A stretch of DNA of 57,383 bases from Desulfobacteraceae bacterium RAAP-1 (GTDB lineage: Bacteria; Desulfobacterota; Desulfobacteria; Desulfobacterales; Desulfatirhabdiaceae): NCBI GenBank assembly GCA_001443525.1, contig LKPX01000015.1, positions 1-57,383 on the forward strand, written 5' to 3'. The position numbers and the translations under genes were made by a program. Below the pieces are notes generated by a model. It was given only the letters and a program-made list of their open reading frames with translations, ran no database searches and was not told the origin of the DNA. Positions 25,728 through 34,460 of the stretch are shown here, in pieces. The first letter of the stretch is position 1. Every line of letters begins with the position of its first letter.

Positions 25728-27041
25728 CTATCTCTGATGGTGTTTTCTGAATTCGGTAATATCGCGCTCGAAACCGCCCGGAACTTCATCTTCTCTCCAG
25801 AAAATATACGGATTGGAACGCGGTTCCTGAACATGCTGAGGCATGGCTTCAATGTTGGTGACTTCCAGCAGCTTCTGGAATCCCTGACGTTTGATCAGCT
25901 CACCCAGACGTTCACGGTTCTTTCCTTCTTCCATCCACCAATCCCAAACATTTTCAATAACTTCCTTGATTTCATCGTAAGGCTCTTCCACTTTTACAAA
26001 CGGCACCAGGAGAGAACCCATCTGAGCACCGTCCAGAATCGGGGCCTTGGCGCCAACCAGAATCGATACCCCTGTATCCTGACCGATACGCAGAGCTCTT
26101 GGCATCACGTTGATACAGTGCATGCAGCGTGTGCATTCCCGGTCGTCAATGACCAGTTTTCCACCGTCCATCTTCATGCATTGGGTCGGACAAAGACTCA
26201 ATACTTCCTTGACAATGTCAAATTTACCCCAGTCACGACCGGCATGGGCGCCCGCATTGGGTTTTAACTCACCACCGATATAGGCTTGAACGGCTTTCTG
26301 ATCGATACGGATATCGTCTCTCCAGGTACCGATAAAGGACATGTCGGAACGCGCAATAGAAGCCACACAGCAGTTGGGGCAGCCATCAAATTTAAATTTA
26401 AATTTATAAGGAAATGCGGGGCGGTGCAGCTCATCCTGATAATCCAGGGTCAGCGCATGGCAAAGGGATTGGGTATCGTAGCAGGCATATTCACAGCGCG
26501 AAGTGCCGATACAATCTGACGGGGTTCGCAGATTGGAACCTGAACCACCCAGATCCTGATTCAGATTGTGGGTAAGTTCAAAAAATATTTCTTCAAGTTG
26601 CGGGGTGGTGGTTCCAATGAAAACGATATCACCGGTTGAACCGTGCATATTGGTCAACCCGCTGCCGCGAAGTTCCCAAAGGTCACAGAGTTGTTTCAGA
26701 TATGCGGACGTATAGTATTTCCCACTCGGCTGGCTGACACGAACCGTGTGAAAATGGGCAATACCGGGGAATTGCTGCGGCTGATCACAATAACGGCCGA
26801 TAACCCCGCCGCCATATCCGAAAACGCCGACGATACCGCCGTGTTTCCAGTGAGTTCTTTTCTCCACATAGGTCAGTTCCATCAAACCCAAAAGGTCGTC
26901 ACAAACATCCACCGGAATCTGATAATCAATTCCTTTTACATTTTTGGCTCTTGTTTCGGCTTCCTGCTTTATGTCGGATACCCAACTCGGCCATGGGCCG
27001 GATTCAAGCTGATCCAACAATGGGGTTGCATGCTTTGCCAT
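25728..27041 (-). CDS. dsrA: Dissimilatory sulfite reductase alpha subunit
   Basis: 437 residues. Characteristic blocks include HGSTGDIVFIGTTTPQLEE, the cysteine motif SDCIGTSRCEYACYDTQ, GCPNCCVASIARSD, and a ferredoxin insertion (CTRCMHCINVMPRAL). GGAGG lies just upstream of the ATG. The sequence is the reductive (sulfate-reducer) kind judging by the presence of dsrD. Driven by the promoter at 27214-27242. Confidence 0.97.
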   Translation of the reverse strand: MAKHATPLLDQLESGPWPSWVSDIKQEAETRAKNVKGIDYQIPVDVCDDLLGLMELTYVEKRTHWKHGGIVGVFGYGGGVIGRYCDQPQQFPGIAHFHTVRVSQPSGKYYTSAYLKQLCDLWELRGSGLTNMHGSTGDIVFIGTTTPQLEEIFFELTHNLNQDLGGSGSNLRTPSDCIGTSRCEYACYDTQSLCHALTLDYQDELHRPAFPYKFKFKFDGCPNCCVASIARSDMSFIGTWRDDIRIDQKAVQAYIGGELKPNAGAHAGRDWGKFDIVKEVLSLCPTQCMKMDGGKLVIDDRECTRCMHCINVMPRALRIGQDTGVSILVGAKAPILDGAQMGSLLVPFVKVEEPYDEIKEVIENVWDWWMEEGKNRERLGELIKRQGFQKLLEVTNIEAMPQHVQEPRSNPYIFWREDEVPGGFERDITEFRKHHQR

Positions 27042-27213
27042 CGTTTTACCTCCAATAAAATTAATATTAACAATCCGTAACCGCTATGAAACACTTAAAT
27101 ATTCCCCGGAGAGGGTGATGCGGGCCACCTCCTTTCAACATGGATGATGAAAAATGATGATTGACGCATATTCAACATAGGGGTGATGTTACCTGAATTT
27201 TTATCAAGCGGAA

Positions 27214-27242
27214 GATATAAAATCAATCCTGCGGTTTGTCAA
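27214..27242 (-). promoter_or_regulatory. Promoter of dsrAB
   Basis: Minus-strand TTGACA (27242-27237), 17-nt spacer, TATATC (27219-27214). The leader to dsrA is about 165 nt and contains an additional strong ribosome-site-like AAAGGAGGT (27134-27126) that is not in front of a good start codon, so a structured or regulated leader is possible. Confidence 0.65.
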
Positions 27243-27272
27243 TGAAAAAGCAAGCGATTGCGAATGTTGGAT

Positions 27273-28412
27273 TTAGAGACGGGTGGAAAGAACCTCCTGC
27301 AACTGCATGGCATGATCTGCAATGTGCTTAAGAATCAGGGGTAATTCCGGAGCACAGAGATTGTATGAACCGGCAACCGCCTCGCAAAATTCACGAATCT
27401 GGAACACCTGCACATACTGTCTGAACATACGGTGATGTTCAGGATAACGTTTCGCCATACATTCCAGAAAACCCTGAACCGTCGCATCAACGACACCATC
27501 CTCCGCCCAGACGAAATCTCCAACTCCATCCAGTCTGTCTATACGCGTCCGGATGGACAGATTGATCAGAAACAGCAGCATGGCTTCCAGACACGCATCA
27601 TCGTTCGATACATCGCTGACATACATGGCGGCATATTGTCTGACGGTGATCAAGCGAACTTCCACCCCGGATTCCGAACAGCGAACTACAAAATCGCCTG
27701 CCGCGTGATGCCAGGGAAATATCTGCTCGAAAGATTCCGGATTATAATATGTGGTCAAGATGACAGCAACCTGCCGATAGAGTTCAAACATATGTTCTCG
27801 CGACAGGAACTCGATACATCGCTCCGGGTCCCAGACCTTGAGCTTGAACCGGTGGTCTTCCGGATCCAGCACCATATGGAATTCATGAAATCCATCACAC
27901 CACTGCGCCAGAAACATTTTGAACGCCGCATGATTTTCAAGGGTGATATCCGCGTATTCATACACCATCGGCAGAAAGCCGGCGGATTCAGAAACATTCA
28001 GACGCTGAAGCAGATCAAACTCGCGTTGGATAACGCTTTTTCCGGAACCCGACACCGCCACATTCACCGCAAAGGCCCCCAGCAAAACCTGCCCCCAGAT
28101 TTCCACCCTGCCAGGATGATAAAACGCCCCATGCTTTGCCAGAAAGATGTGAATGCTGTGAATGGCATCCGGACCGCATGGAATGCCGGAATTCAGAGAC
28201 AGCACCCGGACAATGGCGCCATAATGACCCGCTTCGAGAAAACGATGCACCGCGGTGAAGTAATCACCATATGTCGGTACTCCATCATCTGAAGCACAGG
28301 CGCCGGGATTCTGCGCTGGAGATTCCGGCAGCGGATATCCCCACAGCTTTTCGGATTCATTAACCGGCTCTGCTGTGGACGCCAGATAGTCGTGGAATAT
28401 CTTTTCCGGCAC
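27273..28412 (-). CDS. Uncharacterised protein upstream of dsrA
   Basis: 379 residues, no signal peptide or membrane helix. A central part (VIQREFDLLQRLN, LPMVYEYADI, FLAQWCDGFHEFHM, RFKLKVWD) is faintly like the N-lobe/hinge of aminoglycoside-phosphotransferase-type kinases, but no HxD catalytic motif is apparent, so I do not assign a kinase. The GTG start lies 4 nt after the TPR gene stop, implying co-translation. It is on the same strand as dsrABDN, with the dsr promoter in between. Confidence 0.65.
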   Translation of the reverse strand: MPEKIFHDYLASTAEPVNESEKLWGYPLPESPAQNPGACASDDGVPTYGDYFTAVHRFLEAGHYGAIVRVLSLNSGIPCGPDAIHSIHIFLAKHGAFYHPGRVEIWGQVLLGAFAVNVAVSGSGKSVIQREFDLLQRLNVSESAGFLPMVYEYADITLENHAAFKMFLAQWCDGFHEFHMVLDPEDHRFKLKVWDPERCIEFLSREHMFELYRQVAVILTTYYNPESFEQIFPWHHAAGDFVVRCSESGVEVRLITVRQYAAMYVSDVSNDDACLEAMLLFLINLSIRTRIDRLDGVGDFVWAEDGVVDATVQGFLECMAKRYPEHHRMFRQYVQVFQIREFCEAVAGSYNLCAPELPLILKHIADHAMQLQEVLSTRL

Positions 28413-28415
28413 GTC

Positions 28416-29048
28416 TCAGGAATCTTTCTGACGTAACCGTTCGATTTCATCTCGAATCTCTGAAGCAACCTCATAACCGAGTTCAACAGCGCGGTCACAA
28501 TGCTGAATTGCCAGCGCGTACTCCCCCTGTTCCAGATATGCAATCGCCAGGTTGTTATGAACCACTGGAAAATCCGGTTCGATTTTCAGGGCTTTCAGAC
28601 TGGTTTCAATGCTCTTTTCGAGCAGTCCCTTCATCAGATAAGCATTAGCCAGAGTCGCAAACGCCTGTACATATCTGAAATTGAAATACGTAGCTCTTTC
28701 CAGGGCTGTAATGGCTTCATCAATATTGCCGCGCTGAAGTTCCACAAAGCCGATGTTGCCGTAGCCTTCGGAAAATCCGGGGCGAACCTTTACCGCTTCC
28801 CGGTTATAAGCCAGACACCGCTCCATATCTCCTTTATGAAAGCAGATACCTCCAAGTTGCACATAAGCTTCCGCCAGACCGGGGCTGCATTCGATGGCCG
28901 ACTTCAACTCCACCTCCGCCTCGTCAAACTGTCTCAGCCCCAGCAGCGCCACCGCCAGATTGTAGTGAGATGTGCCGCACTCCGGATTCTGATCGATAAT
29001 CTTTCGCTGAGTAGCAATATACGCTTGCGCATTTTCAGCTTTTTGCAT
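28416..29048 (-). CDS. Tetratricopeptide repeat protein
   Basis: 210 residues composed almost entirely of TPR units: SHYNLAVALLGLRQFDEAE, YVQLGGICFHKGDMERCL, YGNIGFVELQRGNIDEAI, ATLANAYLMKGLLEKSI and VHNNLAIAYLEQGEYALAI, about five to six repeats. No signal peptide, so a cytoplasmic scaffold is expected. Paired with the unknown gene downstream. Confidence 0.85.
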   Translation of the reverse strand: MQKAENAQAYIATQRKIIDQNPECGTSHYNLAVALLGLRQFDEAEVELKSAIECSPGLAEAYVQLGGICFHKGDMERCLAYNREAVKVRPGFSEGYGNIGFVELQRGNIDEAITALERATYFNFRYVQAFATLANAYLMKGLLEKSIETSLKALKIEPDFPVVHNNLAIAYLEQGEYALAIQHCDRAVELGYEVASEIRDEIERLRQKDS

Positions 29049-29194
29049 AGAGAATGTTCCTTGATATTTGTGGAAATGATATAAAGGCTTTTGTCAAAAG
29101 CCCATCCCGTTCTTGTGATCTTCAGATCTCATGAAGGGAACAGAGTACTATTTTTTGATAAATTGTCAACCACTGACGACTTTTATGGAGCGTA

Positions 29195-30418
29195 ATGATG
29201 ACATTCACACTGCCTTGCAGCGATATGACACCTCCTGAGGAAATTAAGCAGCGGGTCCTGCGTATGCAGATGCTGCTGCAAAAACACCAGATAGATGGGG
29301 CTCTCATTCTTCAGAACTCCGATCTGTTTTATTTTGCAGGCACCATTCAACAGTCCCATCTTTACATACCTGCAGAAGGTTCCCCGCTATTGATGGTACG
29401 CAAGAGCTTTGAACGTGCACTGCAGGAATCCGGCATCCAGCACATCGTTCCTCTTTCCGGCATCGGCCGGATTATAGCACTTCTCTCAGACAATGGTTTC
29501 ACTATGCCTAAAACCCTGGGGTTGGAGCTGGATGTCATACCGGCTCAAACCTATCTGCGTTTGACGCAAATCTTCCCTCAAACGAACATCACCGATGTTT
29601 CAAATTTGATCCGGGAAGTTCGCGCCATTAAATCTCCGTATGAAATCGGCATTATCCGTGAAGCATGCCAACGCTCCGACAGTGTCTTTGAATTTGTTTC
29701 TCAGGTTCTCAAAGAAGGGATGACCGAAGTGGAAGTTGCCGGACAGATTGAAGCCTACGCCCGCAAATCAGGCCATCAGGGAGTTGTGAGAATGCGTCTC
29801 TGGGGAAACGAGCTGTTTTATGGCCATCTGATGTGCGGCGCATCTGCGGCTGTACCAAGTTATCTGGCGTCGCCGACCGGCGGCGTCGGAGTCAGCCCAG
29901 CCGTCGCACAAGGCGCCGGATTCGCCAGAATCAAAAGGCATGAACCGATACTGGTGGACTACACTTTCGCCTATAAAGGGTACCTATCCGACCAGACGCG
30001 CATTTTTTCTATCGGTAAAATCCCAGACCATCTGATTGCCGCCCATGCGGCCATGCTGGAACTTCAATCGATCGTACAGGAAAAAGCCAAACCCGGAATA
30101 AGCGCCGGTCAGGTGTATGCACTTGCCCTTCAATGGGTGAAGACGGCTGGATATGCGGAATATTTCATGGGTTCAGGCCATCAGCGCATCCGTTTTATCG
30201 GACATGGAATCGGGCTTGAACTGGACGAATATCCATTTCTGGCTGACGGGCAAAACATGCTGCTTGAGAAAGATATGGTCATCGCCCTGGAACCCAAACT
30301 GGTATTTCCGTGCTGCGGGGTGGTAGGTACTGAAAACACCCACCTGGTAACCGCCGATGGACTTAAACCGCTGACACATTATCGAGAGGATATTATTGAA
30401 ATGCTGGTGAAAGCGTGA
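29195..30418 (+). CDS. M24-family Xaa-Pro aminopeptidase-like protein
   Basis: 407 residues with the N-terminal creatinase-like domain and a C-terminal pita-bread fold. Metal ligands are visible: VDYTFAYKGYLSDQTR (two Asp), GHGIGLELDE (His), ALEPK (Glu) and VVGTENTH (Glu). It is thus probably an active dinuclear metallopeptidase cleaving X-Pro dipeptides or peptides; creatinase-type relatives exist. GGAG lies upstream of ATG 29195. Divergent from the TPR gene. Confidence 0.88.
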   Translation: MMTFTLPCSDMTPPEEIKQRVLRMQMLLQKHQIDGALILQNSDLFYFAGTIQQSHLYIPAEGSPLLMVRKSFERALQESGIQHIVPLSGIGRIIALLSDNGFTMPKTLGLELDVIPAQTYLRLTQIFPQTNITDVSNLIREVRAIKSPYEIGIIREACQRSDSVFEFVSQVLKEGMTEVEVAGQIEAYARKSGHQGVVRMRLWGNELFYGHLMCGASAAVPSYLASPTGGVGVSPAVAQGAGFARIKRHEPILVDYTFAYKGYLSDQTRIFSIGKIPDHLIAAHAAMLELQSIVQEKAKPGISAGQVYALALQWVKTAGYAEYFMGSGHQRIRFIGHGIGLELDEYPFLADGQNMLLEKDMVIALEPKLVFPCCGVVGTENTHLVTADGLKPLTHYREDIIEMLVKA

Positions 30419-30460
30419 TTTGAAATCGATGGATATCGAAAACAGCGGCGCTATAAACAA

Positions 30461-30503
30461 ATCGCCGGTTCACAAGCAAAGCTCATGAATCGGCGATTCA
30501 CAG
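30461..30503 (-). terminator. Terminator hairpin after rpsI
   Basis: TGAATCGCCGATT-type arms pair around a 10-nt loop (about 13 bp with one G-T pair). On the minus strand it is followed by a T-rich stretch. It lies downstream of rpsI, which converges with the peptidase gene. Confidence 0.6.
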
Positions 30504-30543
30504 TTGTCCGAATCATCCAAAGAGAATGAAGCTGTCTGGTAAA

Positions 30544-30939
30544 TTAGCGCTTCGAAAACTGATATCGTGCGCGAGCAGCGCGCTGCCCGTATTTTTTACG
30601 CTCTTTGACTCTGGAATCTCGGGTGATAAAGCCCGCGCGTTTTAAAACCTGACGCAGACTGGGATCCACTTGAAGCAGCGCACGGGTGATACCATGGCGA
30701 ATAGCTCCGGCCTGACCATTGATACCGCCCCCCAAAACACGCACCGTCACATCAAAGGACTCAATATTATTGGTCAGCACCAGCGGCTGCGACACTGCAG
30801 CTCTGGCGGCCGCCACTGAAAAATAATCATCCACCGGCTTTTCGTTCACCATGATGATTCCTTTTCCAGGCTTTAACCACGTTCTGGCTATGGCGCTTTT
30901 ACGTCTTCCTGTTGCATAGTAAACGTTTTCTCTATCCAT
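30544..30939 (-). CDS. rpsI: Ribosomal protein S9
   Basis: 131 residues. Starts with [19 protein letters not shown] and ends with the basic tail [17 protein letters not shown] that reaches the P-site tRNA. Second gene of the conserved rplM-rpsI pair. Confidence 0.97.
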   Translation of the reverse strand: MDRENVYYATGRRKSAIARTWLKPGKGIIMVNEKPVDDYFSVAAARAAVSQPLVLTNNIESFDVTVRVLGGGINGQAGAIRHGITRALLQVDPSLRQVLKRAGFITRDSRVKERKKYGQRAARARYQFSKR

Positions 30940-30966
30940 ATATTACCCCGGTTTGATGAAAAAGAA

Positions 30967-31401
30967 TTATAACGAAAGATCTGTCGGTTGCTGGGCTTCA
31001 TGCGGATGTTTATCACCGGCATAAACCTTCAGCTTTCCAAGCATCCTGTCTCCGAGACTGTTTTTGGGCAGCATCCCCTTAACCGCAAAGCGGATAAGGT
31101 CTTCAGGACGTTTTACAAGAAGTTTGGCCGCCGTAATAGACTTGATACCACCTGTATATCCGCTGTGATGATAATATGTCTTTTGCGCCCATTTCTTTCC
31201 TGTAAGCGCTATTTTATCGGCATTGATCACAATCACCCAGTCGCCCATATCGGCATGAGGCGTAAACATGGGATTACACTTTCCTCTCAACCGGGAGGCA
31301 ATGGATGAAGCAAGCCTTCCTAAAACAGCTTCTTTAGCATCCACTACATACCATCTTCCCGGATTGTCTGAATCACTGGCGCTGCACGTATATTTTTTCA
31401 C
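30967..31401 (-). CDS. rplM: Ribosomal protein L13
   Basis: 144 residues. [34 protein letters not shown] and [19 protein letters not shown] are classic L13 motifs. The start is GTG at 31401 with CAGGAG at 9 nt. First gene of the pair, with a promoter at 31439-31467. Confidence 0.97.
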   Translation of the reverse strand: MKKYTCSASDSDNPGRWYVVDAKEAVLGRLASSIASRLRGKCNPMFTPHADMGDWVIVINADKIALTGKKWAQKTYYHHSGYTGGIKSITAAKLLVKRPEDLIRFAVKGMLPKNSLGDRMLGKLKVYAGDKHPHEAQQPTDLSL

Positions 31402-31438
31402 GGCGTATATTCTCCTGAGAATTAATCTAAACTTTATA

Positions 31439-31467
31439 AGTTTAGGCTAATATATAGATTTTGTCAA
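31439..31467 (-). promoter_or_regulatory. Promoter of rplM-rpsI
   Basis: Minus-strand TTGACA (31467-31462), 17 nt, TAAACT (31444-31439), with a short leader of about 35 nt to the GTG of rplM. Confidence 0.65.
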
Positions 31468-31475
31468 TACAATTC

Positions 31476-34121
31476 TTATCCGTTTTCTGCCCGGCTGGTA
31501 AAAAACCGAAGCCCCACCTTCCGCGGAACCCACACAGGCCGGAAGCTGGTTTTCGGGACAAGAGCCGGAATCACATTGATCATGGACATCAGCACGGCAG
31601 CGCCATAAGGCAGCGACTGCAGCATCATCACCCCAACCCACAGCAGAATTTCAGGATTGTCCGTTCCATGTCTGGCGATAATGAAGGCTGAAACCACACA
31701 GAATGCCGCGAACATCAACATTTCTTCCCAAGCCATCAAAACGCCCTTAATCACGGCTCGCTGGTTTTCACACTTCGGAGTTCGCAAGAAAGGTTTGCTG
31801 GACGATATCAAACCGGAAAGCATTGCTTTTCCTATCGTATGGCTCAACGCCATCCCTGCCACCGCTGCACCTATCCGCTGCTTCAGAGTGCAATGAACAC
31901 GCACCTTATATAACCAGAAAAAATGGAGCAGCCTGAAAGCGAACACCGCAGCCGAAGGAAACAGCAGGATATACAGCGGCTGCCCCAAATATCGGGGGAG
32001 CAGAATTACCCCTGCAGCCCAAAGCAGTGTTGTCCACGAGATAAGAACATTCAGCCCATCACCGAACCAGGGAAACCAGCCGGCGACAAAATGATATTTT
32101 TGTCCCAGTGTCAATCCAGATGCATCATTCCAGGGCAAAAACTCCTTCCAGTGCCGTTTGATGATCTGCATGGCGCCATACGCCCACCGAAACCGCTGAC
32201 GCTTGTAACCGGCAAATGAATCCGGCGTAAGACCATGACCGAAACTTTCGCTGACATATACGGATTCATACCCCGAGTTCATCAGCCGCAATCCCAGCTC
32301 AGAATCCTCACAGATACACCACTCGCCCCAATGCCCCACGGCATCCAGCGCATGTTTGCGGATCAGTGTCATGGTGCCGTGCTGAATAATGGCATCCCGT
32401 TCGTTTCGATGCACCATCCCGATCTGAAAGAACCCATGATATTCAAAATTGCACATTTCCTTGAACTGATTGCCATCCCACTCCCGGTGATCCTGAGGCG
32501 CCTGAACGAACCCGATTTTGGGATTGTCAAAGTACGGCGTCAGAGATTTCAGCCAGTCTGGCCGCACCACATAATCGCTGTCCACAATGCCGACAACCTC
32601 TACATCCGGCGCTGTAACGCTCAATCCGAAATTCAGCGCTCCGGCTTTAAAACCTTTCCATTTTCCCAGATGGAAAAAGCGGAATTTAGACCCCAGCTTT
32701 TCACAATAGCTCCGGACCGGCTCCCAGACTGCGGGATCCACCGTATTGTTGTCGATGACCAATACCTCATAGTCCGGATAATCCAGGCGGCTCAGACTGT
32801 CGAGGGTTTTAGCCACCATATCGGGGGGTTCGTTACAGATTGCCAGATGCAGTGAGACCTTGGGAAACGACCTGTCCGGAGCAGGCGTCAATGGGCGGAA
32901 AACCCGTTTTAATCCTTTTGGCCACAGCATTTCCGCCATTTCGAATCCATTAACCAGAACTACCACCAAAAGCCCGCCTTGAAGCGGAAGCAGCAAGCCC
33001 CAAATCAGGGTTTCAGCCGGAAGCAGATCATGGATCCAAGGAGACGCCGCCATCCATGTCAGGGCGGACATGCTGAGCTGGACCACCATCGCAAAGAAGA
33101 GCTGAGCGCTATAGGGCTGATCCGGTTTACAGCCCAGATATGCAGAAAGAAAAAATATACCCAGAATCGTGGATATCATCACAGGAATAAAAACGGTTGA
33201 TGCCCGATCTACAGGACCTTCCAAAGCAATTTTCAAATGGCGGTCCTTGTCGAACAGTCCCCAGTGCGCCCCCATCACCCCTTCCAACCCGACCTTCCAG
33301 GGTTGATCGAAGGCTTCCATGATAAAATAATCGATGTTTTCGGCCCTGGCCATATTGAAAAAGCCCCGAAGAAAGAGGGCTTCATTGACGGTGCTGGGTC
33401 TGGCGGGACCTCGACGTTCTCCGTGACTGGGCCAGCCGACTTCAGCAATCAGTACATGTTTGTCCGGATACGCCTGCTGCACCTGATGATAGCGATCCAG
33501 AACCCAGTTCAAGGCATGATCGAGAGGAATCTTTTCCCAGTAAGGCAAAATATGGATTGCGATAAAATCAACATTTTTCGCCAGCTCGGGATTATTGATC
33601 CAGACATCCCAAGGCTCAGCCGTACTGACAGGACATGGTACCTGTTCCCGCACCCTGCGGATATAACCGATCAGTTCCTTGATCGTCAGATCACCCCGCA
33701 GTACGGATTCATTACCCACAATAACCCGCTTGATCGTAGAAGTATAGGTTTTGGCGTTACGGATAAGATTGCGAATCTCCAGTTCGTTGCGCTCCCTGTT
33801 TTGATCGAGCCAGGCCCCGGCAGTGACACTCAAACCATAGCGAGCCGCCATGCCAGGAATATCCTCAAATCCATCAATCGAGGAATACGTTCGCACACTG
33901 CGCGTCACCCCACGCAGCATATTCAGATCTTTGTCAATCTGATCAGGAAACGGATAAATTTTCTTCATGGGGTTTTGCCCGTTGTGATAAGGGCTGAAAG
34001 AAACCCCCTGAATTTTACCAATCCATGGAGGGGCGTTCGGCGCGGGACGGTTCAGCGTCAGCCATATGGCAAAATTTGCGCATATTACCAAGCATATAAT
34101 TGAATATTTAATCTTTTGCAT
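31476..34121 (-). CDS. GH17-GT2 fusion, NdvB/NdvC-like beta-glucan synthase
   Basis: 881 residues. After an N-terminal membrane anchor comes a glycoside hydrolase family 17-like domain (about 35-320) with both expected glutamates, VGNES (about 138) and IAEVGWPS (about 227). Then come membrane helices and a processive GT2 glycosyltransferase domain with VDSDY, ICEDSELGLRL and QRFRWAYG (the DxD, TED and QxxRW motifs), then several more helices. This layout is known from NdvB/NdvC proteins making cyclic beta-1,3/1,6-glucans, so a periplasmic or secreted beta-glucan is the likely product. AAGGA is 9 nt before the ATG. Confidence 0.85.
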   Translation of the reverse strand: MQKIKYSIICLVICANFAIWLTLNRPAPNAPPWIGKIQGVSFSPYHNGQNPMKKIYPFPDQIDKDLNMLRGVTRSVRTYSSIDGFEDIPGMAARYGLSVTAGAWLDQNRERNELEIRNLIRNAKTYTSTIKRVIVGNESVLRGDLTIKELIGYIRRVREQVPCPVSTAEPWDVWINNPELAKNVDFIAIHILPYWEKIPLDHALNWVLDRYHQVQQAYPDKHVLIAEVGWPSHGERRGPARPSTVNEALFLRGFFNMARAENIDYFIMEAFDQPWKVGLEGVMGAHWGLFDKDRHLKIALEGPVDRASTVFIPVMISTILGIFFLSAYLGCKPDQPYSAQLFFAMVVQLSMSALTWMAASPWIHDLLPAETLIWGLLLPLQGGLLVVVLVNGFEMAEMLWPKGLKRVFRPLTPAPDRSFPKVSLHLAICNEPPDMVAKTLDSLSRLDYPDYEVLVIDNNTVDPAVWEPVRSYCEKLGSKFRFFHLGKWKGFKAGALNFGLSVTAPDVEVVGIVDSDYVVRPDWLKSLTPYFDNPKIGFVQAPQDHREWDGNQFKEMCNFEYHGFFQIGMVHRNERDAIIQHGTMTLIRKHALDAVGHWGEWCICEDSELGLRLMNSGYESVYVSESFGHGLTPDSFAGYKRQRFRWAYGAMQIIKRHWKEFLPWNDASGLTLGQKYHFVAGWFPWFGDGLNVLISWTTLLWAAGVILLPRYLGQPLYILLFPSAAVFAFRLLHFFWLYKVRVHCTLKQRIGAAVAGMALSHTIGKAMLSGLISSSKPFLRTPKCENQRAVIKGVLMAWEEMLMFAAFCVVSAFIIARHGTDNPEILLWVGVMMLQSLPYGAAVLMSMINVIPALVPKTSFRPVWVPRKVGLRFFTSRAENG

Positions 34122-34323
34122 TCAGATGCATCCTTGATGGCTGAATATTTTTCTACAGGTTCATCATTTCAGAGTTCACAACACCAGCAGTGTATCTGTC
34201 AGCATTCTTTTTTCTTTGTCAACACGCTGTTTTGTAAACGTGGTATATTATTTCAACTTGAAGCCAGTGTCAAGAAATCTGTCTTCCGCCAAGCGGTATG
34301 GAGAACGGAATAGAATCTGCTGA

Positions 34324-34352
34324 TTGACCATAAGAGATGTTTCCGCTATGAT
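34324..34352 (+). promoter_or_regulatory. Promoter of the LpoA-like gene
   Basis: TTGACC (34324-34329), 17-nt spacer, TATGAT (34347-34352). It lies in the 339-bp divergent gap after the GH17-GT2 gene start, about 110 nt before the lipoprotein start. The rest of the gap holds no further gene that I can support. Confidence 0.6.
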
Positions 34353-34460
34353 AATCTTCCATGCGAAGATAACAAGGACGGTATGGTATGATCGCGGAAC
34401 GGTCATGACAGTTTTCTGATGATTTCCGCTGGCATCTGAAGAAGGAGGCAATACTGTATA

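Noticed and set aside
27273-28412. Calling the protein upstream of dsrA a kinase
   Set aside because: Similarity is limited to a few N-lobe-like segments; I could not find a catalytic HxD or DFG-like motif.
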